Part shown: positions 26,317 to 34,807 of the stretch, piece by piece | Layout of the letters: each line of letters starts with the position of its first letter | Numbering within the stretch: the stretch's first letter is position 1 | From: Clostridia bacterium | GTDB lineage: Bacteria; Bacillota; Clostridia; Oscillospirales; Acutalibacteraceae | Assembly (NCBI GenBank): GCA_017468425.1 | Contig: JAFUIO010000029.1 | Coordinates: forward strand, 1 to 64,000 | Length of the DNA stretch: 64,000 nt | Reading direction: 5' to 3' | The notes under the pieces: model-generated | What the model was told of the DNA's origin: nothing | Database searches by the model: none | What the model saw: only the letters and a program-made list of their open reading frames with translations | Program-made: the position numbers and the translations under genes

Positions 26317-27963
26317 ATGAATAAAATTATTTCAATTATACTTTCTTTAATCACTGCGTTTGCAGCTTCGGTAGGAATCGGTGCTGAAAGCATTTTCGAT
26401 TTGTCTTACATAGAAAACATTACTGATTCTGACATTACGGAAGTTACTTCCGATGCAGGTTATGTGAAGGATACTGTTCTTCTGTTTTTTGATGAAGACG
26501 CAAATGTTTTTGAAAAAACTTCCGTACTTCTTAATGACGAAGGCATAACTGCAGGTATAATAAAAGAACTAAACCTTTACGTTATAAAAACCGAAGGTAA
26601 AAATCTTGAAGAACTGAATACTCTTTGTGAAAAACTGATGCAGAACAAAAATGTTAACCTTGCAAGTATCTGCCCTGCAAAAAAACTCACTGAACAATAC
26701 ACACCCAACGACCCTTTCAATGATGAAAAAGGTTATTGGGAGTCCGATTGGAACGATGAAAAACCTGACGGCAACAACTGGCACATTGAAGCCACCGACA
26801 CACGCTCGGCCTGGGGATATAAAGCATTGTTTTCACATATGAATATCGGCGTTGTTGACGGTGGGTTTGACACAGAACACGAAGAACTCAAGGGCAGAAT
26901 CACATTCCCCACTGCACGTGAAGAAAGACGCAACAGACCTAACCACCACGGCACTCACGTTGCAGGAATTATTGCCGCAGAGCAGGATAACAACGTGGGT
27001 ATCAGCGGAATATGTGCAGATTCAACCCTTGTATGTGTTGACTGGAGTCCTTCTGACGGACAGCTCTGGATTCCTGACCTTGCAGTTTTACAGGCATTGA
27101 GCCGCGTTGTAAAAGGCGGTGCAAAGGTAATCAATTTCTCTGTTGGCAACTCATCTTCAATGGGTGACGAAAACTATAAATTCCCCGATTTCATCCCCAA
27201 CCTTGATGCACTTCTTTATTCTTATTCTATGGGGTCACTTTTAAGCAAAGGGTACGACTTTGTTGTGGTGCAATCATCAGGCAACGGCAACGGCGAAGGC
27301 CACGCAGTTGATGCATCACAGAACGGACTTTTCAGCCCCATAACAGAAAAGAATGCTTTTCTCCCATTTGCAGATGTTACCGCACAGGATGTGCTCGACA
27401 GAATCATTATAGTAGGAAATGCAAAACTTACAGATAACGGCTACGTGCAGTCAGCTTCTTCAAATATAGGCGACAGAGTTGACATCTGTGCTCCGGGCGA
27501 TGAGATTTACAGTTCAGTAAAAAACAACGAATATCTCCGCAAATCAGGCACTTCAATGTCGGCACCTGTTGTTACGGGAATCGCCTCGCTTGTATGGTCT
27601 GTTGACGAAACTTTAACAGGTGCAGAAGTAAAAAAACTCGTTTGCGAAAACACAAAAGATGTTGTTTCTCCCACAGAAGACAGATTTTTTGACCACCTGA
27701 ATTTCAAAGAATATCCTATGGTAAATGCAAAGTTTGCCGTTGAAGCCGCACTCAGACAGAAAGGCAATTTCTACGATATTTCCGTAGAAACAGATGGTAA
27801 AAAGGAAATCACCTTTGAAAACGAAAGCGGACAACAGTTTGTGTTTGAAACAAAAACTGACGGCACATTGAATTGCGTTCTTGAAAGCGGAAATTATACC
27901 GTAAAAACAGAACTCACAACAACAGAAATTACAGTAAACGAAAATACATTAATCGAGATATAA
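26317..27963 (+). CDS. Secreted subtilisin-like serine protease (S8)
   Basis: 548 aa. A signal peptide (MNKIISIILSLITAFAAS) is followed by a ~140-residue pro-region. The S8 triad is complete: Asp in GVVDGGFDTEH (~180), His in NHHGTHVAGIIA (~212), Ser in SGTSMSAPVVTGIASL (~412). The oxyanion Asn lies in VVQSSGNGNGEG. A C-terminal beta-rich domain of ~90 residues follows. ATG 26317 is chosen (GGAG nine bases upstream, good signal peptide); ATG 26311 is possible. It is flanked by two strong terminators, so it is monocistronic. Likely an extracellular nutritional or processing protease. Confidence 0.92.
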   Translation: MNKIISIILSLITAFAASVGIGAESIFDLSYIENITDSDITEVTSDAGYVKDTVLLFFDEDANVFEKTSVLLNDEGITAGIIKELNLYVIKTEGKNLEELNTLCEKLMQNKNVNLASICPAKKLTEQYTPNDPFNDEKGYWESDWNDEKPDGNNWHIEATDTRSAWGYKALFSHMNIGVVDGGFDTEHEELKGRITFPTAREERRNRPNHHGTHVAGIIAAEQDNNVGISGICADSTLVCVDWSPSDGQLWIPDLAVLQALSRVVKGGAKVINFSVGNSSSMGDENYKFPDFIPNLDALLYSYSMGSLLSKGYDFVVVQSSGNGNGEGHAVDASQNGLFSPITEKNAFLPFADVTAQDVLDRIIIVGNAKLTDNGYVQSASSNIGDRVDICAPGDEIYSSVKNNEYLRKSGTSMSAPVVTGIASLVWSVDETLTGAEVKKLVCENTKDVVSPTEDRFFDHLNFKEYPMVNAKFAVEAALRQKGNFYDISVETDGKKEITFENESGQQFVFETKTDGTLNCVLESGNYTVKTELTTTEITVNENTLIEI

Positions 27964-27978
27964 TAACTTAAGATAACA

Positions 27979-28008
27979 AAAAGGCAGGTTTGAAACCTGC
28001 CTTTTTTG
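27979..28008. terminator. Bidirectional terminator between the S8 protease and cysK
   Basis: AAAGGCAGGT and ACCTGCCTTT pair around TTGAA, flanked by A-run and T-run, so it can serve both convergent genes. Confidence 0.88.
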
Positions 28009-28018
28009 TTCGTTAAAA

Positions 28019-28948
28019 TTATTCAAAAAGTTCTGTAGATAAGTATCTGTCGCCTGTATCAGGAAGAAGAACAACAATATTTTTATCTTTGTTTTCTTCT
28101 TTTTCTGCAAGTTTAATTGCCGCATAAAGTGCCGCACCTGAAGAAATACCCACAAGCACACCTTCATTTTTGCCGAGAAGTCTTGCAGCAGAATAGGCTT
28201 CTTCTTCAGTAACTTTTACAATTTCGTCTATGACATCTGTAGAGATTACTTCGGGGATAAAACCTGCACCGATACCCTGCAAACCGTGTTTGCCCGCTTT
28301 TTCGCCTGATAAAACGGCAGAAGATGCAGGCTCAACTGCAACAATTTTAATATTATCATTCTGTGATTTCAGATATTTCCCCGTACCTGTTATTGTGCCG
28401 CCTGTGCCCACACCTGCAACGAAAATATCAACATTTCCGTCAGTGTCTTCGTAAATTTCAGGGCCTGTTGTTTCAAAATGAGCCTGAGGATTAGACGGAT
28501 TTGTAAACTGCCCTGCAATTATACTGCCTTCAAATTCTTTTTGCAATTCTTCTGCTTTTTTTATTGCACCTGCCATACCGTTTTTGCCGTCTGTAAGAAC
28601 AAGCTCTGCACCGTAAGATGCGATAAGTTTTCTTCTTTCGACCGACATTGAATCAGGCATAACAATAATAAGCCTGTAGCCTTTTGCAGCACACACCATA
28701 GCAAGACCGATGCCTGTGTTGCCCGAAGTAGGTTCAATAATAACTGAATTTTTATTAAGTAAACCCTGATTTTCATAGTCTTCAATCATCTTGATTGCAA
28801 CGCGGTCTTTTACACTGCCTGCAGGATTGAAAGACTCAATCTTTGCCAGAATTTTCGCCTTGAGGTTCAATTTTTCTTCAAGGTTTGAAAGTTCTAAAAG
28901 CGGTGTCCTGCCAATAAGTTCATATGCTTTTTTATAGATTTTTGCCAT
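28019..28948 (-). CDS. cysK: Cysteine synthase A (O-acetylserine sulfhydrylase)
   Basis: 309 aa, PLP-dependent fold type II, making L-cysteine from O-acetylserine and sulfide. PLP Lys47 is in FNPAGSVKDR, the substrate loop is EPTSGNTGIGLAM, the phosphate-binding loop is GVGTGGTITGTGKYL, and the C-terminal signature is VGISSGAAL. ATG 28948 is chosen, with AGGTGAG just ahead; this site overlaps the stop of the yfcE gene. It is the third gene of the GH2-yfcE-cysK unit, an unusual neighbourhood for a housekeeping enzyme. Confidence 0.95.
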   Translation of the reverse strand: MAKIYKKAYELIGRTPLLELSNLEEKLNLKAKILAKIESFNPAGSVKDRVAIKMIEDYENQGLLNKNSVIIEPTSGNTGIGLAMVCAAKGYRLIIVMPDSMSVERRKLIASYGAELVLTDGKNGMAGAIKKAEELQKEFEGSIIAGQFTNPSNPQAHFETTGPEIYEDTDGNVDIFVAGVGTGGTITGTGKYLKSQNDNIKIVAVEPASSAVLSGEKAGKHGLQGIGAGFIPEVISTDVIDEIVKVTEEEAYSAARLLGKNEGVLVGISSGAALYAAIKLAEKEENKDKNIVVLLPDTGDRYLSTELFE

Positions 28949-28953
28949 AATTC

Positions 28954-29499
28954 TCACCTGATTGAATATTCTCTTAAAATGTTGCCGTCAAAATCTTTCC
29001 ACAGAAATACGCCGTCTTCAAGTATCATATAACCATGGTGGCTGTCTTCTTTCGGAATAGAAACCGAGCCGGGATTCATATAAACATAATTTTCGTGTTC
29101 AGTGCATTTGGGCACGTGAGTGTGTCCGTGGAGAAGAATATCTCCGTCTGCTAAAGGAGGAAGATTATTCTCATTAAAATTATGCCCGTGAGTAAGGTAA
29201 ATCATCCTGCTGCCTTCTGCAATAATTGCATAATCGGCAAGAATGGGAAAAGAAAGTACCATCTGGTCAACTTCCGTGTCACAATTTCCTCTTACTGCAA
29301 GAATCTTGTTTTTAAGGGGATTCAGAAGTTCAATCACCTTTTTGGGTGCATAATCCTTCGGCAAATCATTTCTCGGTCCGTGGTAGAGAATATCGCCTAA
29401 AAGAACAAGCTTATCTGCGTTTTCTTTATTGAATGATTCAAGCATTTTCTCACAGAAATAATTTGAACCGTGTATGTCTGATGCTATAAAATATTTCAT
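28954..29499 (-). CDS. yfcE: YfcE-type metallophosphodiesterase
   Basis: 181 aa. A calcineurin-like fold with two-metal motifs in order: SDIHG, LLGDILYHG, VRGNCD, YLTHGH and LLHGHTH, then NPGSVSIPK. The YfcE/MJ0936 family hydrolyses phosphodiesters, shown mostly with artificial substrates. ATG 29499 with GAGG nine bases upstream is preferred over a TTG at 29508. The start lies five bases past the GH2 stop, and its own stop runs into the cysK ribosome site, so the three genes are tightly coupled. Confidence 0.9.
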   Translation of the reverse strand: MKYFIASDIHGSNYFCEKMLESFNKENADKLVLLGDILYHGPRNDLPKDYAPKKVIELLNPLKNKILAVRGNCDTEVDQMVLSFPILADYAIIAEGSRMIYLTHGHNFNENNLPPLADGDILLHGHTHVPKCTEHENYVYMNPGSVSIPKEDSHHGYMILEDGVFLWKDFDGNILREYSIR

Positions 29500-29504
29500 T
29501 TTTC

Positions 29505-31205
29505 TCAATCCTCTATTGCTGCTTTGCGTGAATTTATTGCCTTGAAAATTTCAGGGTCAAACTTCGGTGTTCTGTCGTAATAATAAAGACCGTTCTGTTC
29601 CTGCTCAATATCGTAAAGCTGCGTGTAACAGAAGCCGAACATATTACAGTTATCAAGAAGTGCATTTGTAAGACCTTTATATCTTGCAATGAATTCTTCT
29701 TCTGTTTTCGGCGCTGTGCCGTAGCCCCAGTCTCTTTCACCGGGATTTATTGACCACTGAATTCCGCCGTATTCGCTTACAAAAACAGGCTCATCTTTGT
29801 GATGCTGACGGTCTGAAAATTTATCAACAAGCACGCCTTCTGTCATGAGCTTGTCATAACGCTCCCTGATAATTTCAGGCTCCTGGTCATAATCATGCAC
29901 ATCAAATATATCTGTTTCAACATGGAAATTACCGCTTGTATCAATACAGGGACGAGTTTCATCAACATATTTTGTTGCTCTGTAAACATTTCTCAGAAGT
30001 TCAGGATTCTGTCTTCTTCCCTCAAAATCCCAAGTTTCATTGAACGGGCACCAACCGATAATTGACGGATGGTTGAAATCTCTGTCAACACATTCAAGCC
30101 ATTGTGGAAGCATAATTTCAAGTGAACGATAGCTTGAATAATCTATTCCCCAGTTTCCGAATTCTCCCCACACAATATATCCCATTTTATCGCAGTGATA
30201 TAAAAATCTCGGTTCAAAAACCTTCTGATGAAGTCTTGCACCGTTAAAGCCTACTGCAAGTGACAATTCAACATCTTTCTTAAGGTCTGCATCTGTAGGT
30301 GCAGTGTAAATTCCGTCGCGGTAAAAGCCCTGGTCAAGCACTAATCTCTGGAAAACAGATTTGCCGTTTATTAAGAATTTGAATCCGTCAAGTTTAACAT
30401 TACGCAAGCCGAAATAACTTTTAACTTTATCGTCACAGAACTTCAGTTCAAGGTCGTAAAGTCTTCCGTTGCCCACTTCCCAGAGGTGGATTTCGTTGAG
30501 TTTAATTTCACCTGTCACTGTGTTTTCTGCGGTTTTTCTGAACGAGCCCATTTCCTTGCCGTCATAAAAAGCAGTTGCTTCAAATTCTCCGTTACCCTCA
30601 ACTATTGCAGCAACAGCAACTGTTCCGTTTAAATAATCGGGATAAAATTTTACTTCTTTAATATAATTTTTCGGTGTAAATTCAAGCCATACAGTCTGCC
30701 AGATACCTGTTGTTCTTGTGTAATCGCAACCGCGTGAGTAGAACTCTCTGCACTGCTTTCCAACAGGCTGAAGTGTGCTTCTTACATCGTCAACTGCATA
30801 TACAATAATTGTGTTTTCACCTGCATTGAGATATTCTGTTACATCAAATTTGAAAGAAGAATATCCGCCTTTGTGTGAGCCGACTTCTTTGTTATTTATA
30901 AAAACACGTGTGTGATAATCAACTGCACCGAAGTGAATAAAAACTCTGCCGTGTAATTGTTCAGAAGTGATATTTACATTTCTTCTGTACCATACCGCAG
31001 GAATAAAGTCAACATGTTCAATACCTGATAATTTACTTTCAGGGCAGAAAGGAACAATAATTTTTGTTTCCCACTCTTCACGGTCCAGAATTCCCGTTGC
31101 AAGTTTACTGTTGCCGAAATCAAATTCAAAATCCCACTCACCGTTTAAGTTGAGCCAGTTTGCTCTTTCAAACTGCGGATTGGGATGTTCGTGCCTTGGT
31201 ATCAT
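29505..31205 (-). CDS. GH2 family glycoside hydrolase
   Basis: 566 aa, no signal peptide, so intracellular. A jelly-roll sugar-binding domain (residues 1-170: NLNGEWDFEFDFG, VWYRRNV) and an Ig-like domain are followed by a TIM barrel with acid/base Glu in GWCPFNETWD (~388) and nucleophile Glu in PVFVSEYGG (~480). NFHVETDIFDVHDYDQEPE precedes the nucleophile. The length and lack of a long C-terminal extension suit beta-glucuronidase or short beta-galactosidase-like GH2s; the substrate is open. First gene of the GH2-yfcE-cysK operon, with GGAGG before the start. Confidence 0.88.
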   Translation of the reverse strand: MIPRHEHPNPQFERANWLNLNGEWDFEFDFGNSKLATGILDREEWETKIIVPFCPESKLSGIEHVDFIPAVWYRRNVNITSEQLHGRVFIHFGAVDYHTRVFINNKEVGSHKGGYSSFKFDVTEYLNAGENTIIVYAVDDVRSTLQPVGKQCREFYSRGCDYTRTTGIWQTVWLEFTPKNYIKEVKFYPDYLNGTVAVAAIVEGNGEFEATAFYDGKEMGSFRKTAENTVTGEIKLNEIHLWEVGNGRLYDLELKFCDDKVKSYFGLRNVKLDGFKFLINGKSVFQRLVLDQGFYRDGIYTAPTDADLKKDVELSLAVGFNGARLHQKVFEPRFLYHCDKMGYIVWGEFGNWGIDYSSYRSLEIMLPQWLECVDRDFNHPSIIGWCPFNETWDFEGRRQNPELLRNVYRATKYVDETRPCIDTSGNFHVETDIFDVHDYDQEPEIIRERYDKLMTEGVLVDKFSDRQHHKDEPVFVSEYGGIQWSINPGERDWGYGTAPKTEEEFIARYKGLTNALLDNCNMFGFCYTQLYDIEQEQNGLYYYDRTPKFDPEIFKAINSRKAAIED

Positions 31206-31238
31206 AAAAATCTGCCTCCTCGCAAAAGTACTGATAAA

Positions 31239-31267
31239 ATGATACCATACATAAATTTCACTGTCAA
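31239..31267 (-). promoter_or_regulatory. Promoter of the GH2-yfcE-cysK operon
   Basis: TTGACA (31267-31262), 17 bp, TATCAT (31244-31239), 33 bp before the GH2 start. Confidence 0.65.
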
Positions 31268-31299
31268 TAAATTATAATTTTCAACGAAAAATCCCCTCA

Positions 31300-31346
31300 G
31301 TCAGAATCGCAGATTCTGACAGCTCCCCTTGCATTTTCAAGGGGAG
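31300..31346. repeat. Intergenic double-hairpin repeat element
   Basis: A 9-bp stem GTCAGAATC/GATTCTGAC with a 3-base loop is followed by CTCCCCTTG...CAAGGGGAG. The motif 'CCCTCAGTCA ... GACAGCTCCCC' resembles short dispersed elements I know from Faecalibacterium/Ruminococcus-type genomes. It lies beside a REP copy in the 229-bp gap between the deacetylase and GH2 genes. Confidence 0.55.
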
Positions 31347-31355
31347 AAAAACTAA

Positions 31356-31380
31356 CGGCAGGAGCAAGCCCCTGCCCTAC
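31356..31380 (-). repeat. REP palindrome copy 1
   Basis: A 25-bp element reading GTAGGGCAGGGGCTTGCTCC plus TGCCG on the minus strand; GGCAGG pairs with CCTGCC. It is identical to the copy at 62998-63022 inside the transposase gene and differs from the 62835 copy by one compensated base pair. Confidence 0.8.
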
Positions 31381-31434
31381 AATATAGCCTTTAATTATAA
31401 TATAAATTCTAATTTATAATCACCTATGTTTTCA

Positions 31435-32202
31435 TCAGCAGTTATCCGCATTGAATTGTTTTCCTGTGTGGTCAATTGTGTAGTTTGTTTTATAAATGAG
31501 TTTTTCCACCGTTACAAATTCATATCCTTCTTTAGTAAGAGTTTCAAGGATTCTGTCGAGTGCTTCGGGGGTATTGAGTGCCGCATTATGAAAAAGCACA
31601 ATTGAACCGTTCTGCACTTTATTTATTACCCTGTTATAAATTTCGTCTGCCGATAAATCCTTCCAGTCGAGAGAATCAACGTCCCATTGAATTGTATACA
31701 TCCCCAGGTCATTTACCGTTTCAATAAGGCTGTTGCTGTAATCGCCGAAAGGCGGACGGATAAGCGATGGAGTTTTATTTGTAATCCGTCTGATTTTTTC
31801 GTTGCAAAGTGTAATCTCCTGCCTCATCCCCTCTTTGGAAAGCTGGGGCATATTGGGATGTGTATCTGAATGATTCTGTATACTGTGTCCCGCCTTCGAT
31901 AAAGCCCTTACACTTTCAGGATATTTGTCCACCCAACTGCCTACAAGGAAAAAAGTTGCTTTTGCATTATGCTTTTTTAATGTATCAATAAGTTGTTGTG
32001 TATCTTCATTCCCCCACGCGGCATCAAAAGTAAGTGCAACATACTTCTTTTGTGTGTCTACGCAATAAATAGGCAGCAACCGCATTTCTGCAACTGTTTC
32101 CGCTGCTCCGCGGCTTATTCCGAAAACGCCGAATAAAACAAGTAACAGCAGTGCACAACAGATAAGCACCAGCTTTTTCTTTGATAAAAAAATTGTTTTC
32201 AT
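31435..32202 (-). CDS. Polysaccharide deacetylase (CE4), membrane anchored
   Basis: 255 aa. An N-terminal membrane segment (residues ~9-30: KLVLICCALLLLVLFGVF) carries a NodB domain facing outside. CE4 motifs: ALTFDAAWG (catalytic base Asp), NHSDTHPNM (metal HxxxH), RPPFGDY, and VLFHNA in place of the usual LxH motif. It is close to PdaB/sporulation-type deacetylases in size and in the TFDAAWGNE wording, so peptidoglycan or related polysaccharide is the likely substrate. It is divergent from the Nudix operon. Confidence 0.88.
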   Translation of the reverse strand: MKTIFLSKKKLVLICCALLLLVLFGVFGISRGAAETVAEMRLLPIYCVDTQKKYVALTFDAAWGNEDTQQLIDTLKKHNAKATFFLVGSWVDKYPESVRALSKAGHSIQNHSDTHPNMPQLSKEGMRQEITLCNEKIRRITNKTPSLIRPPFGDYSNSLIETVNDLGMYTIQWDVDSLDWKDLSADEIYNRVINKVQNGSIVLFHNAALNTPEALDRILETLTKEGYEFVTVEKLIYKTNYTIDHTGKQFNADNC

Positions 32203-32289
32203 TTTCCATATCTCCCTTTCATATATTTCAATACAGTTTATTCAATTTTCTCAAAATTAAAACCAAATAAAAAATTTTGCCTTTTCCCC

Positions 32290-32318
32290 TTGTAATTTAC
32301 ATTAAAAATTAGTATAAT
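32290..32318 (+). promoter_or_regulatory. Promoter of the Nudix-exporter operon
   Basis: TTGTAA (32290-32295), 17 bp, TATAAT (32313-32318). Transcription would begin near 32325, just before the leader hairpin. Confidence 0.6.
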
Positions 32319-32339
32319 ATCTCCATATTCAGTTAAACT

Positions 32340-32382
32340 GTGTAACGGCGGCCGTTTTCGGTCATTTTTCGGTCCGTTACAC
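32340..32382 (+). promoter_or_regulatory. GC-rich leader hairpin beside the ribosome site
   Basis: GTGTAACGG (32340-32348) pairs with CCGTTACAC (32374-32382); the interior holds CGGCCG and repeated TTTCGGT. It ends four bases before AGAGGAG of the Nudix gene. The high G+C and position at the 5' end of the transcript suggest mRNA stabilisation or translational control. Confidence 0.55.
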
Positions 32383-32396
32383 CCAGAGGAGAAAAA

Positions 32397-33125
32397 ATGT
32401 TAGGAAAATATGTCAGAGTTAAGGTTACTCAACCCATAAATTCCTATAACAAACAGTTTGGTTACAAATATCAGCTCAACTACGGAATAATGCATTACAA
32501 TTCCAAGCCCGGCTCAACTGCGCAATGGGCATATATTATGGGCATTAACCATCCTGTAAGGAATTTTGACGGCAGAGTAATCGCCAGAATCAAACGTGCC
32601 ACAGGCTCAGTGGTATATGTTGTTGCACCTAAAAGAATGCGTTTTATCCAGGCTCAGGTTGAAGACGCTGTTGAACACGCAGAAGGCAGAGGTAAATATC
32701 ATCTTGACTGCCTTTATGAATATTCCTGCGGTGCAGTTGTTTACAGAATAATAAACGGTGTACGCCGTTATCTGCTTATCAAAAACAGGAGAAGCGCACA
32801 TTGGGGTTTCCCTAAAGGTCATATTGAACGCGGCGAAACCGATGAAGATACCGCAAGACGTGAAGTGCTTGAAGAAACAGGCATTCACATTGATATCTTC
32901 CCTGATTTTGTTGAAAAATCAGATTATTCAATTCAGGGCAGAATTGAAAAGTCAGTTTCAATTTTCCTTGCACGTACAAGTGACACACAGACAATTATTC
33001 AAAAAGAAGAAATCGAAGATTATATATGGCTCCAATACGAGAATGCACTTTCAACACTTAAGTTTGAAAACGATAAATCAATTCTCGAAAAAGCTGAAAT
33101 TTATCTGAACGAAAGGGGTCTGTAA
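32397..33125 (+). CDS. Pyrophosphatase-like N-domain fused to Nudix hydrolase
   Basis: 242 aa, cytoplasmic. Residues 1-95 (KVTQPINSYNKQFGYKYQLN, GINHPVRNFDGRVIARIKR, VYVVAPKRMRFIQAQVEDAV) resemble the partial soluble-inorganic-pyrophosphatase-like domain found in clostridia. Residues ~105-240 are a Nudix domain with a full Nudix box, GHIERGETDEDTARREVLEE followed by TGI. The second domain resembles Ap4A/diadenosine hydrolases (RRYLLIKNRRSAHWGFPKGH). Likely a housecleaning enzyme on nucleoside diphosphate derivatives; the substrate is not readable. It is followed one base later by the small exporter gene. Confidence 0.82.
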   Translation: MLGKYVRVKVTQPINSYNKQFGYKYQLNYGIMHYNSKPGSTAQWAYIMGINHPVRNFDGRVIARIKRATGSVVYVVAPKRMRFIQAQVEDAVEHAEGRGKYHLDCLYEYSCGAVVYRIINGVRRYLLIKNRRSAHWGFPKGHIERGETDEDTARREVLEETGIHIDIFPDFVEKSDYSIQGRIEKSVSIFLARTSDTQTIIQKEEIEDYIWLQYENALSTLKFENDKSILEKAEIYLNERGL

Positions 33126-33126
33126 T

Positions 33127-33633
33127 ATGGCTGAAACGATTGCTAATGCCCTTGTTGATTTTCTGCAGAATAAAATACCCGCTGAACTTATAGCTTTTAT
33201 AGTATCAGTTTTACCGATACTTGAGCTTCGCGGAGGTCTTATTGCAGCAAATCTTCTCGGAATTAAACTTATACCGGCTTTTATAATCTGCTTTGTAGGA
33301 AATATGCTCCCCATTCCTTTTATCCTTTTGTTTATCGAAAAAATATTCGATTGGCTTCGTGATAAAAAAGGACTCGGTAAGGTTGTAAGATATTGCGAGC
33401 AGAAAGCTGACAAGCACAGAGACAAAATCGATAAATACGGTTACTGGGGACTTCTTATTCTCGTTGCAATTCCCCTGCCCGGCACAGGCGGATGGACAGG
33501 TGCTCTCGTAGCAGCACTTATGAGATTGGATATGAAAAAATCTCTCCCCGTTATTGGTGCAGGTGTTCTTATTGCAGGTATTGTTGTTTCGCTCATTATG
33601 TACGGAGCAGTTGATGCAATATTAGGTAAATAA
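33127..33633 (+). CDS. Small multidrug export protein family (COG2426) membrane protein
   Basis: 168 aa with about four hydrophobic segments. The family signatures are SVLPILELRGGLIAANLLGI and VAIPLPGTGGWTGALVAALM, two pseudo-repeats with a Pro-containing re-entrant-like loop as in DedA-like proteins. COG2426/PF06695 is annotated as a putative small multidrug exporter on weak evidence. It starts one base after the Nudix stop and shares its terminator, so both form one operon. Confidence 0.85.
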   Translation: MAETIANALVDFLQNKIPAELIAFIVSVLPILELRGGLIAANLLGIKLIPAFIICFVGNMLPIPFILLFIEKIFDWLRDKKGLGKVVRYCEQKADKHRDKIDKYGYWGLLILVAIPLPGTGGWTGALVAALMRLDMKKSLPVIGAGVLIAGIVVSLIMYGAVDAILGK

Positions 33634-33644
33634 ATACAGTATAA

Positions 33645-33677
33645 AAAAACAGGGTGTCAGCCGACACCCTGTTTTTT
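33645..33677. terminator. Bidirectional terminator
   Basis: ACAGGGTGTC pairs with GACACCCTGT around AGCC, with A-run before and T-run after. It serves the exporter gene and the convergent zinc-ribbon gene. Confidence 0.9.
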
Positions 33678-33686
33678 GTTACGTAT

Positions 33687-34679
33687 TTATATTTCAATAT
33701 CAACGCTTTCAAACTCCCAATATCTGTATCCGTTTAAAGCGTTATTAAAATCTTCCGAAGAAACATATTCGCCGTCAATCATAAAATATCCGAACCTGTC
33801 TTCCTCTTCCTCATAAAGAGATGTTTCACCTTTTATTCTTTCAATTTCTTCAACATTCATCTCTTCGGAAAACTCGTCTTTCAACAATATGTAGCTTTCC
33901 ATTCTTTCACCGACTGAAACATCAGAACCATTAAAATAATATATTTCTTTTACTTCTTCATAACAATATCCGCCGGGGTTAGCTGAAAATTCACTTACCA
34001 CAACAAAAGTATCTGTTTGCTCTTTATATTCAAGATACACATTCCCGTCATATGTATTTATTTTCGGAATATTAACTGTCAGAACGCTTTCCACCATACC
34101 GTCTTTTATCGTCAGCAGACCGCCATAATTTTCAGTGACATTTCCGCATCTTACGAATGCCTCATATATATCATCACCGTTTAAATCGCAAATGGTAATA
34201 TCTTTCCGGAAGCCCTCCTGAATTTCTTCGTATTTACGCAAAACGCCATCATAACCACCGTTTTCAAAATACTCTCTGTAAATCTCCACATCGCGTTCAT
34301 AGGGAGTTTTTCCTGATATTTTTTCAGTAACAACCTCTTTGACTGTCGGTGCTTCAGTTGTGAATTCATATATTTCTTCTGCATCAAGCATTATCAATGC
34401 ACCTGCTGAAGGGTCAACACCTTCGGTTGTAACTTCAGTTACAGTTTCAGTAGTTGTATAACCCTGACATGCCTTTTTGGAATCAAGAGAAAAAACTGTT
34501 ATGAGCGGCGTCACAACCATTACTGCTGCAACTATGGCTACAACAGTTTTCCACGGAAATCTGTTGTGATAATGCATTTCTTTTTCATAAACCTTTGTTC
34601 TCGGAGCAAACCTTTCTTTGCAGTACATACATTCATTAGATTTTTCGTTAACCTGGTTTCCACATTTTTTACAGAACAT
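33687..34679 (-). CDS. Zinc-ribbon, single-pass membrane protein
   Basis: 330 aa. An N-terminal zinc ribbon (CKKCGNQVNEKSNECMYCKE, residues 3-22) is cytoplasmic. A transmembrane helix at ~43-63 (WKTVVAIVAAVMVVTPLITV) is followed by a Thr/Glu-rich linker and a ~190-residue extracellular domain (DITICDLNGDDIYEAFVRC, NYGGLLTIKDGMVESVLTV) reminiscent of repeat-type FG-GAP/VCBS surfaces. Function unknown. Transcribed alone, with a clean AGGTGTCGG region before the ATG. Confidence 0.7.
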   Translation of the reverse strand: MFCKKCGNQVNEKSNECMYCKERFAPRTKVYEKEMHYHNRFPWKTVVAIVAAVMVVTPLITVFSLDSKKACQGYTTTETVTEVTTEGVDPSAGALIMLDAEEIYEFTTEAPTVKEVVTEKISGKTPYERDVEIYREYFENGGYDGVLRKYEEIQEGFRKDITICDLNGDDIYEAFVRCGNVTENYGGLLTIKDGMVESVLTVNIPKINTYDGNVYLEYKEQTDTFVVVSEFSANPGGYCYEEVKEIYYFNGSDVSVGERMESYILLKDEFSEEMNVEEIERIKGETSLYEEEEDRFGYFMIDGEYVSSEDFNNALNGYRYWEFESVDIEI

Positions 34680-34763
34680 AATTCCGACACCTCGTTGTTT
34701 ATTTCTTATTGTAGTTTAATTATAAACAAACCATCATAATGTTCTGTAATCCTCATTTTACCT

Positions 34764-34797
34764 CAAAAAAAGAGTGCATACTGAATGCACTCTTTTT
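34764..34797 (-). terminator. Terminator of the SecB-acyltransferase-DUF6320 operon
   Basis: On the minus strand AGAGTGCAT pairs with ATGCACTCT, followed by TTTTTTTGAGG. Confidence 0.8.
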
Positions 34798-34807
34798 CAA
34801 TATTACT

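Noticed and set aside
31323..31346. CTCCCCTTG/CAAGGGGAG hairpin as a terminator of the deacetylase gene
   Set aside because: There is no T-run on the minus strand after the stem; it fits a dispersed repeat element better.
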